Assembly: GCA_963717455.1 (NCBI GenBank)
Contig: OY970336.1
Location: 2,480,001-2,544,000, forward strand
From: Bog-473 sp963717455
GTDB lineage: Bacteria; Actinomycetota; Acidimicrobiia; Acidimicrobiales; RAAP-2
Length of the DNA stretch: 64,000 nt
Direction of reading: 5' to 3'
A model generated the notes under the pieces. It had not been told where the DNA came from, made no database searches, and worked only from the letters and a program-made list of their open reading frames with translations. The number at the start of each line of letters is the position of its first letter. The stretch's first letter is position 1. Below, one piece after another: positions 18,634 to 26,231 of the stretch. The position numbers and the translations under genes are program-made.

Positions 18634-19209
18634 GTGCAGCAGATCGACGAACTCAGCGATGCCCAGCTGGTCACCTCCATCGCCCGGTACAACGAGGTGG
18701 CGCTGGCGGAGGCCTACCGGCGCCACGGCGGCGCCGTGTTCGGCCTGGCCAAGCGCGTGCTGCAGAACGCCGCGGAGGCCGAGGACGTCACCCAGGATGT
18801 CTTCCTGCGCCTCTGGAACCAGCCCGCCCGCTTCGACTCCGCCCGGGGCTCGCTGCGCTCCTTTCTCCTGGCGCAGGCGCACGGCCGTGCCGTCGACGCC
18901 GTGCGGTCCTCGAGCTCGCGACGGGCGCGTGAAGCCCGCGACGCCATGCGCACCGCAGAGGCCTCCTATGACATGCAGCACGAGGTCTGGGACCTCGCCG
19001 TGGCCGACCAGGTCGCCCACGCCATGGGAGAGCTGCCCGAAGAGGAGCGGCGGGCTATCGAGCTGGCCTACTTCGACGGCCGGACCTATCGCGAGGTGGC
19101 ACAACTCCTCGACCAGCCCGAGGGCACGGTGAAGAGCCGGATCCGCAACGGCATGCGACGCATGCGCGCCGTTCTCGCCGACGCCGGGATCCGGGGGGTC
19201 GACGCGTGA
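18634..19209 (+). CDS. ECF RNA polymerase sigma factor (SigK-like)
   Basis: Alternative sigma factor of 191 residues. Region 2 (about 8-95) contains AEAYRRHGGAVFGLAKRVLQ and the region 2.2 core DVTQDVFLRLW. Region 4 (about 125-185) contains LPEEERRAIELAYFDGRTY and the helix-turn-helix REVAQLLDQPEGTVKSRIR. It is followed, with a 4-bp overlap, by an RskA-type anti-sigma gene, the usual SigK/RskA pairing. The GTG start gives a full region 2. Activity is presumably controlled by release from the membrane anti-sigma factor. Confidence 0.93.
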   Translation: MQQIDELSDAQLVTSIARYNEVALAEAYRRHGGAVFGLAKRVLQNAAEAEDVTQDVFLRLWNQPARFDSARGSLRSFLLAQAHGRAVDAVRSSSSRRAREARDAMRTAEASYDMQHEVWDLAVADQVAHAMGELPEEERRAIELAYFDGRTYREVAQLLDQPEGTVKSRIRNGMRRMRAVLADAGIRGVDA

Positions 19210-19982
19210 TGTCGCACCAAGAGGCCAGCGAGCTCCTGAGCGCGTACGCCCTTGACGCCGTCGACGGCGACGAGCTCGATGCGCTCGAGGTGCACCTGGC
19301 CACCTGCCCGCGCTGCCGGTCCGAGCTCGACGGCTTGCGCGAGGTGGCGGGCGCCATCGGCAACTCGGTGGAGCCGCTCCCCGAGGGATTGTGGTCGAGC
19401 ATCGCCAGCCGGCTCCCCGAGCGTTCCGGGGACGAGGAGCCACCTCCCATGCCGCAGCTGAGCCCCGAGAGCCGGTCCCCCTTCCGGACGCCTCCCGACC
19501 GGCGGCCGCGCCGCCGGCGTGCCACCGTGGCCACACTCGGCGCACTGGCCGTCGCCGCCGCCGCCGTGGCAGTCGTGCTCGGCATCGGGCTGGTGCAAGC
19601 CGACAACAGGGTGTCCGGCCTCCAGGCCGCGGCCAGCCATCAGACCTCCGCGGTGACCGCCGCGTTGCGGACACCTGGGCACCGGCTGGTCGACCTGGAC
19701 ACGGCCGCGCACGGGCAGCTGGCGCAATTCGTGGTCGTACCCGACGGACGGGGCTACATGGTGTCGTCCGATCTCCCGCCACTGAGCGGCGCGCAGACGT
19801 ACCAGCTGTGGGGCATCGTTGGCAGCAAGCCGGTCTCCCTCGGTCTCCTCGGCGCGGCGCCGCGCCAGGCCATTTTCACCATGGCGGGCACGAAGAGGCC
19901 GTCGCGCCTCAGCATCACAGCCGAGCCCTCCGGGGGCTCGGTCGTCCCGACCAGCCCGATCCTCGCCACGGGAACTGTCTGA
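19206..19982 (+). CDS. RskA-type anti-sigma factor
   Basis: Membrane anti-sigma factor of 258 residues for the ECF sigma encoded just before it. The N-terminal zinc-binding anti-sigma domain (about 1-60) has the HxxxCxxC motif in HLATCPRC. A Pro/Arg-rich cytosolic linker precedes one transmembrane helix (about 100-122). The outer part is an RskA/DUF domain with YQLWGIVGSKPVSLGLL. In this family, stepwise proteolysis of the membrane protein frees the sigma factor; the trigger is not evident here. Confidence 0.9.
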   Translation: MMSHQEASELLSAYALDAVDGDELDALEVHLATCPRCRSELDGLREVAGAIGNSVEPLPEGLWSSIASRLPERSGDEEPPPMPQLSPESRSPFRTPPDRRPRRRRATVATLGALAVAAAAVAVVLGIGLVQADNRVSGLQAAASHQTSAVTAALRTPGHRLVDLDTAAHGQLAQFVVVPDGRGYMVSSDLPPLSGAQTYQLWGIVGSKPVSLGLLGAAPRQAIFTMAGTKRPSRLSITAEPSGGSVVPTSPILATGTV

Positions 19983-20011
19983 CCTGAGGGCAGCTGTTAG
20001 GTTCGCACCTC

Positions 20012-20857
20012 ATGTCAGAGGAAGACGCACCCAAGAAGCGCCGCCCGATCGAGGTGGGTGCCGAGGCCGAGCCGGTGAAGCTGGGCTCCATGCTGCTGAC
20101 GCTCGTGGAGCCCCACCGGGGGCACGAGGTCGCCTACAACCGCTGGTACGAGCGGGACCACTTCTACTCGGGGTGCATGGTCGGCCCGTACAACTTCGCC
20201 GGCCGGCGGTTCGTCGCCACGGCGGACCTCAAAGCCCTGCGCGACCCCGATCCGTCGGCCATCACCGGCGAGCCTGACCGGGGCTCCTACGTCGCCGTCT
20301 ACTGGGTGCTCGACGGCTACTTCGACGTGTGGAACAAGTGGGCCCTGCGCCAGGTGAACGCCTTGCACGCCGCCGGCCGCATGTTCGCCGAGCGCGACCA
20401 CGTGCACACGCTCCTCTACAACTACCAGTGGGAGCACCGCCGTGACCCCGACGGCGTCCCCGTCGAGGTGGCCCTCGACCATCCCTACCGCGGCTTCGTG
20501 GCCGTCTTCATCGACCGTGACCAGTCCGTGACCAACGAGGAGCTCTGGTCGTGGCTGCGCACCGAGCATCTGCCCGGGTTGCTGCCGGGCACCGACGCCG
20601 ACCTGGTGGCCGCGTTCACGCCGATCGCACTCGAGGTCGATGCGCCCGGCGACGTGCCCCGCGAGGCGGCGAACGACAACCGCACCGTCCTGTTGTGGTT
20701 CTTGAACACGCCGCCCGAGGTCGCGTGGGAGCCCGTCGTCGCCGAGCACCGGCGCCGCCTGGAGGAGGCGGCCAAGGGCACCGTCGTGGCTGCTCTCCCG
20801 TTCATCCCGACGATCCCGGGCACGGACACCTACACCGACAAGCTCTGGGCCGATTAG
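20012..20857 (+). CDS. Conserved protein with two ferredoxin-like (EthD/ABM-like) halves, function unknown
   Basis: Cytosolic protein of 281 residues, not assigned to a named family. Two halves have the look of dimeric alpha/beta-barrel domains: SMLLTLVEPHRGHEVAYNRWYERDHF (about 24-48) and FVAVFIDRDQSVTNEELWSW plus RTEHLPGLL (about 160-190). Each has a strand followed by an acidic or aromatic helix with a conserved WY/WL and H. Such folds bind small hydrophobic or aromatic ligands. It follows the anti-sigma gene by 29 bp, so it may be a regulon member. Confidence 0.65.
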   Translation: MSEEDAPKKRRPIEVGAEAEPVKLGSMLLTLVEPHRGHEVAYNRWYERDHFYSGCMVGPYNFAGRRFVATADLKALRDPDPSAITGEPDRGSYVAVYWVLDGYFDVWNKWALRQVNALHAAGRMFAERDHVHTLLYNYQWEHRRDPDGVPVEVALDHPYRGFVAVFIDRDQSVTNEELWSWLRTEHLPGLLPGTDADLVAAFTPIALEVDAPGDVPREAANDNRTVLLWFLNTPPEVAWEPVVAEHRRRLEEAAKGTVVAALPFIPTIPGTDTYTDKLWAD

Positions 20858-20951
20858 CCAACGAGACGCCCGACGCACCACTGCGACACCGAGGCATGGC
20901 GTCGCGGCCATCAACGGTGCTCGCTATCGTTGCCCGAGAACGAAGGGGACC

Positions 20952-22514
20952 ATGCGACCGACCGGCCGACGACCGCTGACGGCTTGGCCGGAGCTCGTTG
21001 CGCTCACGGCCGTGTTGACCATCGGGACGTGGACTCTTGGCAGCGGGGCAGGGGCGGCATCCGGCCGATCGCCCCATGTCGCAGGCCCGTCAGGCGCTCC
21101 TCCAGAGGTTCGCGGTGAGGTGAACGCATGGCCTCTTCCTGACCACGACTATCTGAACTCCAGGAACGCCGGCATCTCGCCGATCCGCACGTCGACGGTA
21201 TCTCGTCTGGCGCCTGCGTGGAGCGTTCCGATGTCCGTGGGCGCAGCGACCTCTCCGATCGTCCTTGCCGGCGTCGCATACCTACAAGACCAGGCGGGAA
21301 CAGTCTCTGCAATCGACGTGTCGTCGGGTCGGGTCAAATGGAGGACAAGGGCTCTCGGTTTCAGCATCGGGCCCTATGGCGTCTCGGTCGGCTGGGGAAA
21401 GCTGTTCGCATCCACGCCGACCGGGGTGGCTGCATTCAGACTGTCCGACGGAACTCCGGTCTGGAACCGTGAGATCACCACGACGCCGGGCCAGGGAGTC
21501 GACATCCAGACGCTCCCCTATGGAGGCAGGGTCTATGTGGCCAGCGTGCCCGTGGCCATCGGCAAGTACTACACGGGCGGATCTGTCGGTTACCTCGAAG
21601 CGCTCGACGCCAGCACGGGCAAGGTCGACTGGCGCTTCGATACCGTCCGCTCGAACGACTTGTGGGGCAACCCTTCCGTGAATTCAGGCGGAGGCGCCTG
21701 GTATCCGCCGGCTATCGACACACGCAGGGGGATCGTGTACTGGGGGGTGGCCAATCCGGGTCCCTTTGTGGGCACGACGACATACCCGAACGGATCGAGC
21801 CGGCCCGGCCCCAATCTCTACACGGACTCCATGGTGGCGCTCTCCGCCAGCACAGGAAAGCTCCTCTGGTATCACCAGGCCTTTTCCCATGACCTGTACG
21901 ACCGCGATGAGGTGCAGGCCATGCTCGTACCTGTGGACCGCGCCGTCGACGGGTCCCGCCAGGTGGCCATCAGCGCGGGGAAGGGGGGCTACGTGCTCGG
22001 GCTCGATCCCCTCAACGGCAAACTCCTGTGGAGGACCGCGGTGGGGATCCACCGGGACGGGGACTTGCCCAGGCTCACCGGGCCAACCACAGTTCTGCCT
22101 GGGACGTTCGGGGGCGTGCTCACCCCGCCGGCATCAGCGGACGGCGTGGTCTATGCGGCCACGCTGAACGCCCCGTCGACTCTGCAGCCCGATCAGACGG
22201 CCTACTTCGGCGGGAAGATCGGCACCATGGACGGCGACATCGTGGCAATGTCCGCTCGGACGGGGAGGATGGTGTGGGATACGAGGGTCCCCGGTGATCC
22301 CACGGGTGGAGTGACGATCGTCAACAATCTCGTGTTCACGGCGACGTATCAGGGGCAGGTGCTCGCGCTGAATCGAGCCACGGGCGCGGTGGTGTGGGGC
22401 TACCGAGCGCCGGGCGTGGTGAACGGCTGGATGAGCGTCGTCGGGGACGAGATCTACGTTCCGGTGGGCTCGCCCGCGCAGCTCTTGGCGCTGAAACTCG
22501 CCCCCGCCCCATAG
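20952..22514 (+). CDS. Secreted PQQ-like beta-propeller protein
   Basis: 520 residues with a signal-like hydrophobic stretch at 12-35. Repeated propeller blades carry the W-docking motif: AIDVSSGRVKW, ALDASTGKVDW, ALSASTGKLLW, GLDPLNGKLLW, AMSARTGRMVW and ALNRATGAVVW. The layout matches PQQ-binding quinoprotein dehydrogenases or BamB-like propellers. A catalytic Asp-Glu pair could not be confirmed, so enzymatic activity is open. No cytochrome c CxxCH motif is present, so electrons would have to pass to a separate carrier. The ATG at 20952 precedes the signal directly. Confidence 0.8.
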   Translation: MRPTGRRPLTAWPELVALTAVLTIGTWTLGSGAGAASGRSPHVAGPSGAPPEVRGEVNAWPLPDHDYLNSRNAGISPIRTSTVSRLAPAWSVPMSVGAATSPIVLAGVAYLQDQAGTVSAIDVSSGRVKWRTRALGFSIGPYGVSVGWGKLFASTPTGVAAFRLSDGTPVWNREITTTPGQGVDIQTLPYGGRVYVASVPVAIGKYYTGGSVGYLEALDASTGKVDWRFDTVRSNDLWGNPSVNSGGGAWYPPAIDTRRGIVYWGVANPGPFVGTTTYPNGSSRPGPNLYTDSMVALSASTGKLLWYHQAFSHDLYDRDEVQAMLVPVDRAVDGSRQVAISAGKGGYVLGLDPLNGKLLWRTAVGIHRDGDLPRLTGPTTVLPGTFGGVLTPPASADGVVYAATLNAPSTLQPDQTAYFGGKIGTMDGDIVAMSARTGRMVWDTRVPGDPTGGVTIVNNLVFTATYQGQVLALNRATGAVVWGYRAPGVVNGWMSVVGDEIYVPVGSPAQLLALKLAPAP

Positions 22515-22567
22515 GGCTCTGCCTCACGACAGCGGTGACGAACACGACCAGCGGGAGCCTCCAAGAT

Positions 22568-23362
22568 TCACCCCCGGGCCAGGATCTCCACGTGGGTGAT
22601 GACGAACACCGCGTCGGGCGAGTCCGCCCAGCGACCGAACGCGGCGGCGATCGCCTCGAGCTCGTTGGCGTCGCTCAGCCCGTACTCGACCGCCTGCTCG
22701 GCGAAGCGGGAGTAGCGGACCCGGTCGGCCCACAGCCCGCCCCACCACGCCCGCGTCTCGGCGTCGGCGTACGTCCACGTGGAGCTCGAGACGGTCACGT
22801 CGCCGAACCCGGCCTCGTGCGCCAGGCCCAGCAGGCGCGGCCCGATCCGGGCGTCGTGGCCGTTGCGCTCCGTCACGGCGAGGTACAGCTCGAGCCAGCG
22901 GTCCAGCATGCGGTCCTGCGGCGCCCAGGTGAAGGTCCCGTAGTCCGAGTCGCGGGCTGCCAACATGCCGTCGGGGTGCAGCACGCGGCGCAGCTCGGTG
23001 AGGGCGGCCCCCGGGTCGCCGAGATGCTGGAGCACCTGGTGCAGGTGGATCACGTCGAAGGAGGCGTCGGGGTAGCCGAGCGCGAACAGGTCGCCGACCT
23101 CGAAGCGCACGCTCTCCAGGCCGAGCCCGGCGGCATGCTCCTGCGCCTGGGCCACGACGTCCGCCGCCGCGTCCAGACCGACCGTCTCGCCGGGGGCCAC
23201 CAGCAGGGCCAGGTCGGTCGTGATGGTCCCCGGCCCGCAGCCCACGTCGAGCAGGGATTGACCAGCGCGGAGATGGGGGAGCAGGTATGCCGCCGAATTC
23301 TCGGCCGTGCGCCAGGTGTGGCTGCGCAGCACCGACTCGTGATGCCCGTGCGTGTAGGTCAT
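22568..23362 (-). CDS. Class I SAM-dependent methyltransferase
   Basis: 264-residue Rossmann-fold methyltransferase. Motif I LLDVGCGPGTITTDLA lies near 37-52 and the acidic residue ending strand 2 near 61. VIHLHQVLQHLGDPGAAL (about 105-122) is the ubiE/COQ5-like post-motif II region. The substrate is unknown; the family includes quinone and small-molecule methyltransferases. It is divergent from the Fpg-family gene with only 14 bp between start codons, so the promoters must overlap. Confidence 0.85.
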   Translation of the reverse strand: MTYTHGHHESVLRSHTWRTAENSAAYLLPHLRAGQSLLDVGCGPGTITTDLALLVAPGETVGLDAAADVVAQAQEHAAGLGLESVRFEVGDLFALGYPDASFDVIHLHQVLQHLGDPGAALTELRRVLHPDGMLAARDSDYGTFTWAPQDRMLDRWLELYLAVTERNGHDARIGPRLLGLAHEAGFGDVTVSSSTWTYADAETRAWWGGLWADRVRYSRFAEQAVEYGLSDANELEAIAAAFGRWADSPDAVFVITHVEILARG

Positions 23363-23376
23363 GCGTACATTGTGGC

Positions 23377-24240
23377 GTGCCCGAATTGCCCGAGATGCAG
23401 GCGCTGGCCGAGCGCCTCGACGCGCTCCTGGCGGGGACGGTGTTCGAGCGGGCCGACCTGCTCGGCTTCTCGTCGCTCAAGACCTACGCGCCGACCCCGG
23501 ACTCGCTCCAGGGACGGCGGCTCCTCTCGGTCGGGCGCCGGGCCAAGTACCTCGTGTGGGACTTCAACGACGGCAACCGGATCGTGCTGCACCTGTCGCA
23601 GGCCGGCCGCCTCGACATCGAGGAACCGCCCAAGAAGACCAAGCCCCGCGGCTCGGTGGCCCGCTTCACCTTCACCACTGCCGGTGACGATCCGGCGATC
23701 GTCGCCGTGCTTGTGCGCGAGCACGGCACGCAGCGCAAGGCCTCCTGGTGGGTGCTGCCACCCGGCGACGACGGCCCGTTGGAAGGGCTCGGGCCCGAAC
23801 CGGGGAGCGAGGAGTTCGCCGCCCTCATCCGCACGAGCAATTCCAACCGGCACCTCACCACGGACCTGCGCGATCAGCACGTCGTCTCGGGCATCGGCCG
23901 CGGCTGGGGCGACGACATCCTGCACCGGGCCAAGCTGTCGCCCTTCGCGTCGTTGCGCTCGCTCACTCCCGAACAGCGCGAGGACCTGCTCGCTGCGGCG
24001 ACCGACGTCCTGGACGAGGCCCTCGAGCTCGAGCGCACACGCCCCGGTGGGCTCTCGGAGGCCAAGCTCGGCGGCCGGTTCGCCGTGCACAACCGCTTCG
24101 GCCAGCGCTGCCCCACACCGGGCTGCACCGGTACCTTGGCCCGGGTCTCGTTCGAGTCCTACGAGATGTCGTACTGCCCGACCTGCCAGACAGGGGGCAA
24201 GGTGCTCGCAGACCGCCGCCTTTCACGCCTGTTGAAGTAG
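23377..24240 (+). CDS. Formamidopyrimidine-DNA glycosylase / endonuclease VIII family
   Basis: Base-excision repair glycosylase/AP lyase of 287 residues. It starts VPELPEM, so after Met removal the catalytic Pro and Glu are in place. GTG 23377 is fixed by this. RRAKYLVWDF supplies the conserved Lys of the Fpg/Nei hairpin near 57. A helix-two-turn-helix follows (about 150-200, GRGWGDDILHRAKLSPF). A C-terminal zinc finger with paired cysteines (CPTPGC and CPTC, about 246-270) closes the protein. Fpg versus Nei specificity cannot be settled by eye. The gene is convergent with lexA. Confidence 0.92.
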   Translation: MPELPEMQALAERLDALLAGTVFERADLLGFSSLKTYAPTPDSLQGRRLLSVGRRAKYLVWDFNDGNRIVLHLSQAGRLDIEEPPKKTKPRGSVARFTFTTAGDDPAIVAVLVREHGTQRKASWWVLPPGDDGPLEGLGPEPGSEEFAALIRTSNSNRHLTTDLRDQHVVSGIGRGWGDDILHRAKLSPFASLRSLTPEQREDLLAAATDVLDEALELERTRPGGLSEAKLGGRFAVHNRFGQRCPTPGCTGTLARVSFESYEMSYCPTCQTGGKVLADRRLSRLLK

Positions 24241-24260
24241 CGCGGCGCGCGGCGCCGCGC
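24240..24260. terminator. GC hairpin between convergent fpg-like gene and lexA
   Basis: Perfect 8-bp stem GCGCGGCG / CGCCGCGC with a 5-nt loop, spanning the gap between the two convergent stop codons. There is no T-run on either side, so intrinsic termination would be atypical. It is a plausible bidirectional terminator in a high-GC genome. Confidence 0.5.
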
Positions 24261-24261
24261 C

Positions 24262-24897
24262 TCAGTTGAGCTGGCGCACCACGGTGACGACCTTGCCGAA
24301 GATCGTCACCTCGTCGGGTCCCTCGAAGACCATGGGCTCGTACGCCGAGTTGGCGGGCGTCAGCACGACGTGGCCGTTCTTGCGGCTGAACGTCTTGACC
24401 GTCGCCTCCCCGTCTCCGATGCCGGCCACCACCACGTCGCCGTTGTCGGCCTCCGGCTGTTGGCGGACGACGACGTAGTCGCCGTCGTAGATCCCGGCCT
24501 CGATCATGGAGTCCCCGCGCACCCGCAGCATGAAGGACGGCCCGTTGCCGGTGAACTGGGCGGGCATGGGGAGGAGCTCCTCCACGTTCTCCGAGGCCAT
24601 GACGCCGGTGCCGGCCGCGACGTCGCCGACGAGCGGCACGTTGTGCACGGCGGACACGCTGAGCCGTGAGGTCGTGTCGGGGTCGAAGTGGACCTGGATG
24701 GCCCGGGGCTTGCTCGGGTCCCGCGACAGGTAGCCCTCGCGCTGGAGCACGGCGAGGTGGTTGTGCACTGTGGCCGACGAGGCCAATCCGACGGCTTCGC
24801 CGATCTCGCGCACCGAGGGGGGATACCCCCGCTCGCGCTGGCAGTCGGCGATGAAGTTGAGGATCTGCAGCCGCTTCCCGCTCAGGACCTCGGCCAT
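24262..24897 (-). CDS. lexA: SOS repressor LexA
   Basis: Master repressor of the SOS regulon; RecA filaments on single-stranded DNA trigger its self-cleavage. The protein has 211 residues. The winged helix-turn-helix covers 1-70 (SVREIGEAVGLASSATVHNHL). The Ala-Gly cleavage site is in VGDVAAGTGV near 94-96. The catalytic Ser is in RGDSMIEAG near 130 and the catalytic Lys in EATVKTFSR near 167. Two LexA boxes lie upstream, so it should be autorepressed. Its divergent neighbour is the LysM-nrdR-dinB operon with three more boxes. Confidence 0.98.
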   Translation of the reverse strand: MAEVLSGKRLQILNFIADCQRERGYPPSVREIGEAVGLASSATVHNHLAVLQREGYLSRDPSKPRAIQVHFDPDTTSRLSVSAVHNVPLVGDVAAGTGVMASENVEELLPMPAQFTGNGPSFMLRVRGDSMIEAGIYDGDYVVVRQQPEADNGDVVVAGIGDGEATVKTFSRKNGHVVLTPANSAYEPMVFEGPDEVTIFGKVVTVVRQLN

Positions 24898-24958
24898 CGG
24901 CGTCTCCTTGTTCTCATGTCGTGGTCACCCAGCCGTTCCGCCGGGCCCCTCCCGGGGG

Positions 24959-24972
24959 CGAACATCCGTTCG
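24959..24972. promoter_or_regulatory. lexA: LexA box 1 (lexA promoter)
   Basis: CGAACATCCGTTCG, with both half-sites CGAAC and GTTCG intact. It lies 62 bp upstream of the lexA ATG, consistent with autorepression. Confidence 0.88.
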
Positions 24973-25007
24973 TGACGGACCAAGATAGCCAAGTCATGAG
25001 GCCAAAG

Positions 25008-25021
25008 CAAACATCTGTTCG
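25008..25021. promoter_or_regulatory. lexA: LexA box 2 (lexA promoter)
   Basis: CAAACATCTGTTCG, with one mismatch in the left half-site. It lies 36 bp from the start of box 1 and 111 bp upstream of the lexA start. Confidence 0.75.
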
Positions 25022-25029
25022 TGTGCGAG

Positions 25030-25260
25030 CTAGCCGGCGGCGGCCTCCCGGTGAACGCCCAGTTCGGCCAGGAGCCGATCACGCAGCGCATCGAAAGCCG
25101 CTCCGCCGGTCCGGCGCGGCCGCGGCAGACCCACCGCGACGTCGAGCGAGATCCGTCCCTCGTGGAGCACCAGCACCCGGTCGGCCAGCAGGACCGCCTC
25201 CTCGACGTCGTGGGTGACGAGCAGCACGCCCGGCCGGTGCCGTGCGCACCGGTCGGCCAC
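25030..25260 (-). pseudogene. Remnant of SsuB/TauB-type ABC transporter ATPase (C-terminal end only)
   Basis: A 76-codon frame reads GVLLVTHDVEEAVLLADRVL and then VGLPRPRRTG and LRDRLLAELGV. This matches the H-loop and C-terminus of nitrate/sulfonate/taurine importer ATPases (SsuB, TauB). Walker A, the signature motif and Walker B are all missing, so it cannot work as an ATPase. It fills the space between the lexA-side and operon-side LexA boxes. It is probably a relic of an insertion or rearrangement; a small expressed protein is possible but unsupported. Confidence 0.7.
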
Positions 25261-25300
25261 GAGGTGCTGTCACACCCGATCCGTAGGGTGGCGCCATGTA

Positions 25301-25314
25301 CGAACAGCTGTTCG
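25301..25314. promoter_or_regulatory. LexA box 3 (LysM-nrdR-dinB operon)
   Basis: CGAACAGCTGTTCG, a perfect palindrome 79 bp upstream of the LysM gene ATG. Confidence 0.88.
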
Positions 25315-25323
25315 ACGACGAGG

Positions 25324-25344
25324 TTGACAGCGAACGTGTGTTCG
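25324..25344 (+). promoter_or_regulatory. LexA box 4 with abutting TTGACA -35 element
   Basis: CGAACGTGTGTTCG at 25331-25344 is the fourth LexA box. TTGACA at 25324-25329 ends one base before it. A LexA dimer here would cover the -35/-10 spacer. The expected -10 near 25347-25353 (TTCCAAT) is a weak match. Confidence 0.75.
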
Positions 25345-25364
25345 TGTTCCAATGGGCTGACAAG

Positions 25365-25378
25365 CGAACAGGTGTTCG
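25365..25378. promoter_or_regulatory. LexA box 5 (LysM-nrdR-dinB operon)
   Basis: CGAACAGGTGTTCG, ending 14 bp before the LysM gene ATG. It would overlap the transcription start or ribosome-binding region. Confidence 0.85.
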
Positions 25379-25392
25379 AACAGGGAGACGCC

Positions 25393-25749
25393 ATGACGGT
25401 CGCATTTGAGCTCGAGTTCGAGGCGTGCCGCCCCCGGCCGTACGCCTTGCCGGACCAGCCGGCGCGGACCGCGCCTTCCCCCCGGGTGCGCCGCCGCCGG
25501 GTGGTCCTGGCCACCGTGGTCGTTGGCCTGCTCGTCCTGCTGGCGCTGCCCGTCCGGTCTCTCGGCGGGAGCACGCTGGCCCAGGCCGCCCCGGCGCAGG
25601 GTCAGGTGTACATCGTGAAGGCCGGCGACACGCTGTCGTCCATCGCCATGCAGGCCGACCCCTCCAACGCCGCCTCGCTGACCGACCGGCTGGCCCGAGA
25701 GGTCGGCTCGAACGTGGTCGTGCCAGGGGAGCACGTCTTCATTCCCTGA
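25393..25749 (+). CDS. LysM-domain membrane protein, SOS-controlled (position of mycobacterial Rv2719c)
   Basis: 118 residues. A cytosolic Pro/Arg-rich start is followed by one transmembrane helix (about 36-57). An external LysM domain reads VYIVKAGDTLSSIAMQ and ends GEHVFIP, the peptidoglycan-binding fold. By position (divergent from lexA, followed by nrdR) and layout it corresponds to mycobacterial Rv2719c. That protein is a damage-induced cell-wall protein linked to division arrest, so a SulA-like checkpoint role is inferred. GGGAGACGCC before the ATG at 25393 contains the ribosome-binding site. First gene of the operon. Confidence 0.88.
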   Translation: MTVAFELEFEACRPRPYALPDQPARTAPSPRVRRRRVVLATVVVGLLVLLALPVRSLGGSTLAQAAPAQGQVYIVKAGDTLSSIAMQADPSNAASLTDRLAREVGSNVVVPGEHVFIP

Positions 25750-25763
25750 CTATCGTCGGCGGT

Positions 25764-26231
25764 GTGCGTTGTCCGTGGTGCGGTGTCGATGACGACCGCG
25801 TCGTGGACTCACGGCAGGCCGAGGAGGGCGGGGCCATCCGCCGCCGACGCGAGTGCCTGGGTTGCGGGCGCCGGTTCACGACGTTCGAGCGGGTCGAAGA
25901 GGTCCCGATGTGGGTCGTGAAGCGCAGCGGCCTGCGTGAGCCCTTCGACCGGGCCAAGGTGGTCGAGGGCGTCCGGTCCGCCTGCAAGAACCGGCCGGTG
26001 ACCGACGTCCAGATGGAGGAGCTGGCGCAGGGCGTGGAGGACGCCCTCCGGGCCGAGACCAGTGAGCCGACGAGCCAGCAGGTCGGAGTCGCCGTCCTCG
26101 AGCGGCTGCAGGGCCTCGACGACGTGGCGTATCTCCGATTCGCCAGCGTCTACAAGGGATTCGAGGAGGCGGGCGACTTCCAGCGCGAGGCCGGCCTGCT
26201 GACCAAGACGACGGAGCCCAAGCGGAAGTGA
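25764..26231 (+). CDS. nrdR: Transcriptional repressor NrdR
   Basis: Represses ribonucleotide reductase genes in response to ATP/dATP. The protein has 155 residues. The N-terminal zinc ribbon has VRCPWC and CLGCGRRF. The ATP-cone is at about 46-136 (VVKRSGLREPFDRAKVVEGV). GTG 25764 starts the conserved MRCPxC-type N-terminus. It lies 14 bp after the LysM gene and its stop overlaps the next start, so it is inside the LexA-controlled operon. A LexA-controlled nrdR would link damage to dNTP supply. Confidence 0.96.
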   Translation: MRCPWCGVDDDRVVDSRQAEEGGAIRRRRECLGCGRRFTTFERVEEVPMWVVKRSGLREPFDRAKVVEGVRSACKNRPVTDVQMEELAQGVEDALRAETSEPTSQQVGVAVLERLQGLDDVAYLRFASVYKGFEEAGDFQREAGLLTKTTEPKRK

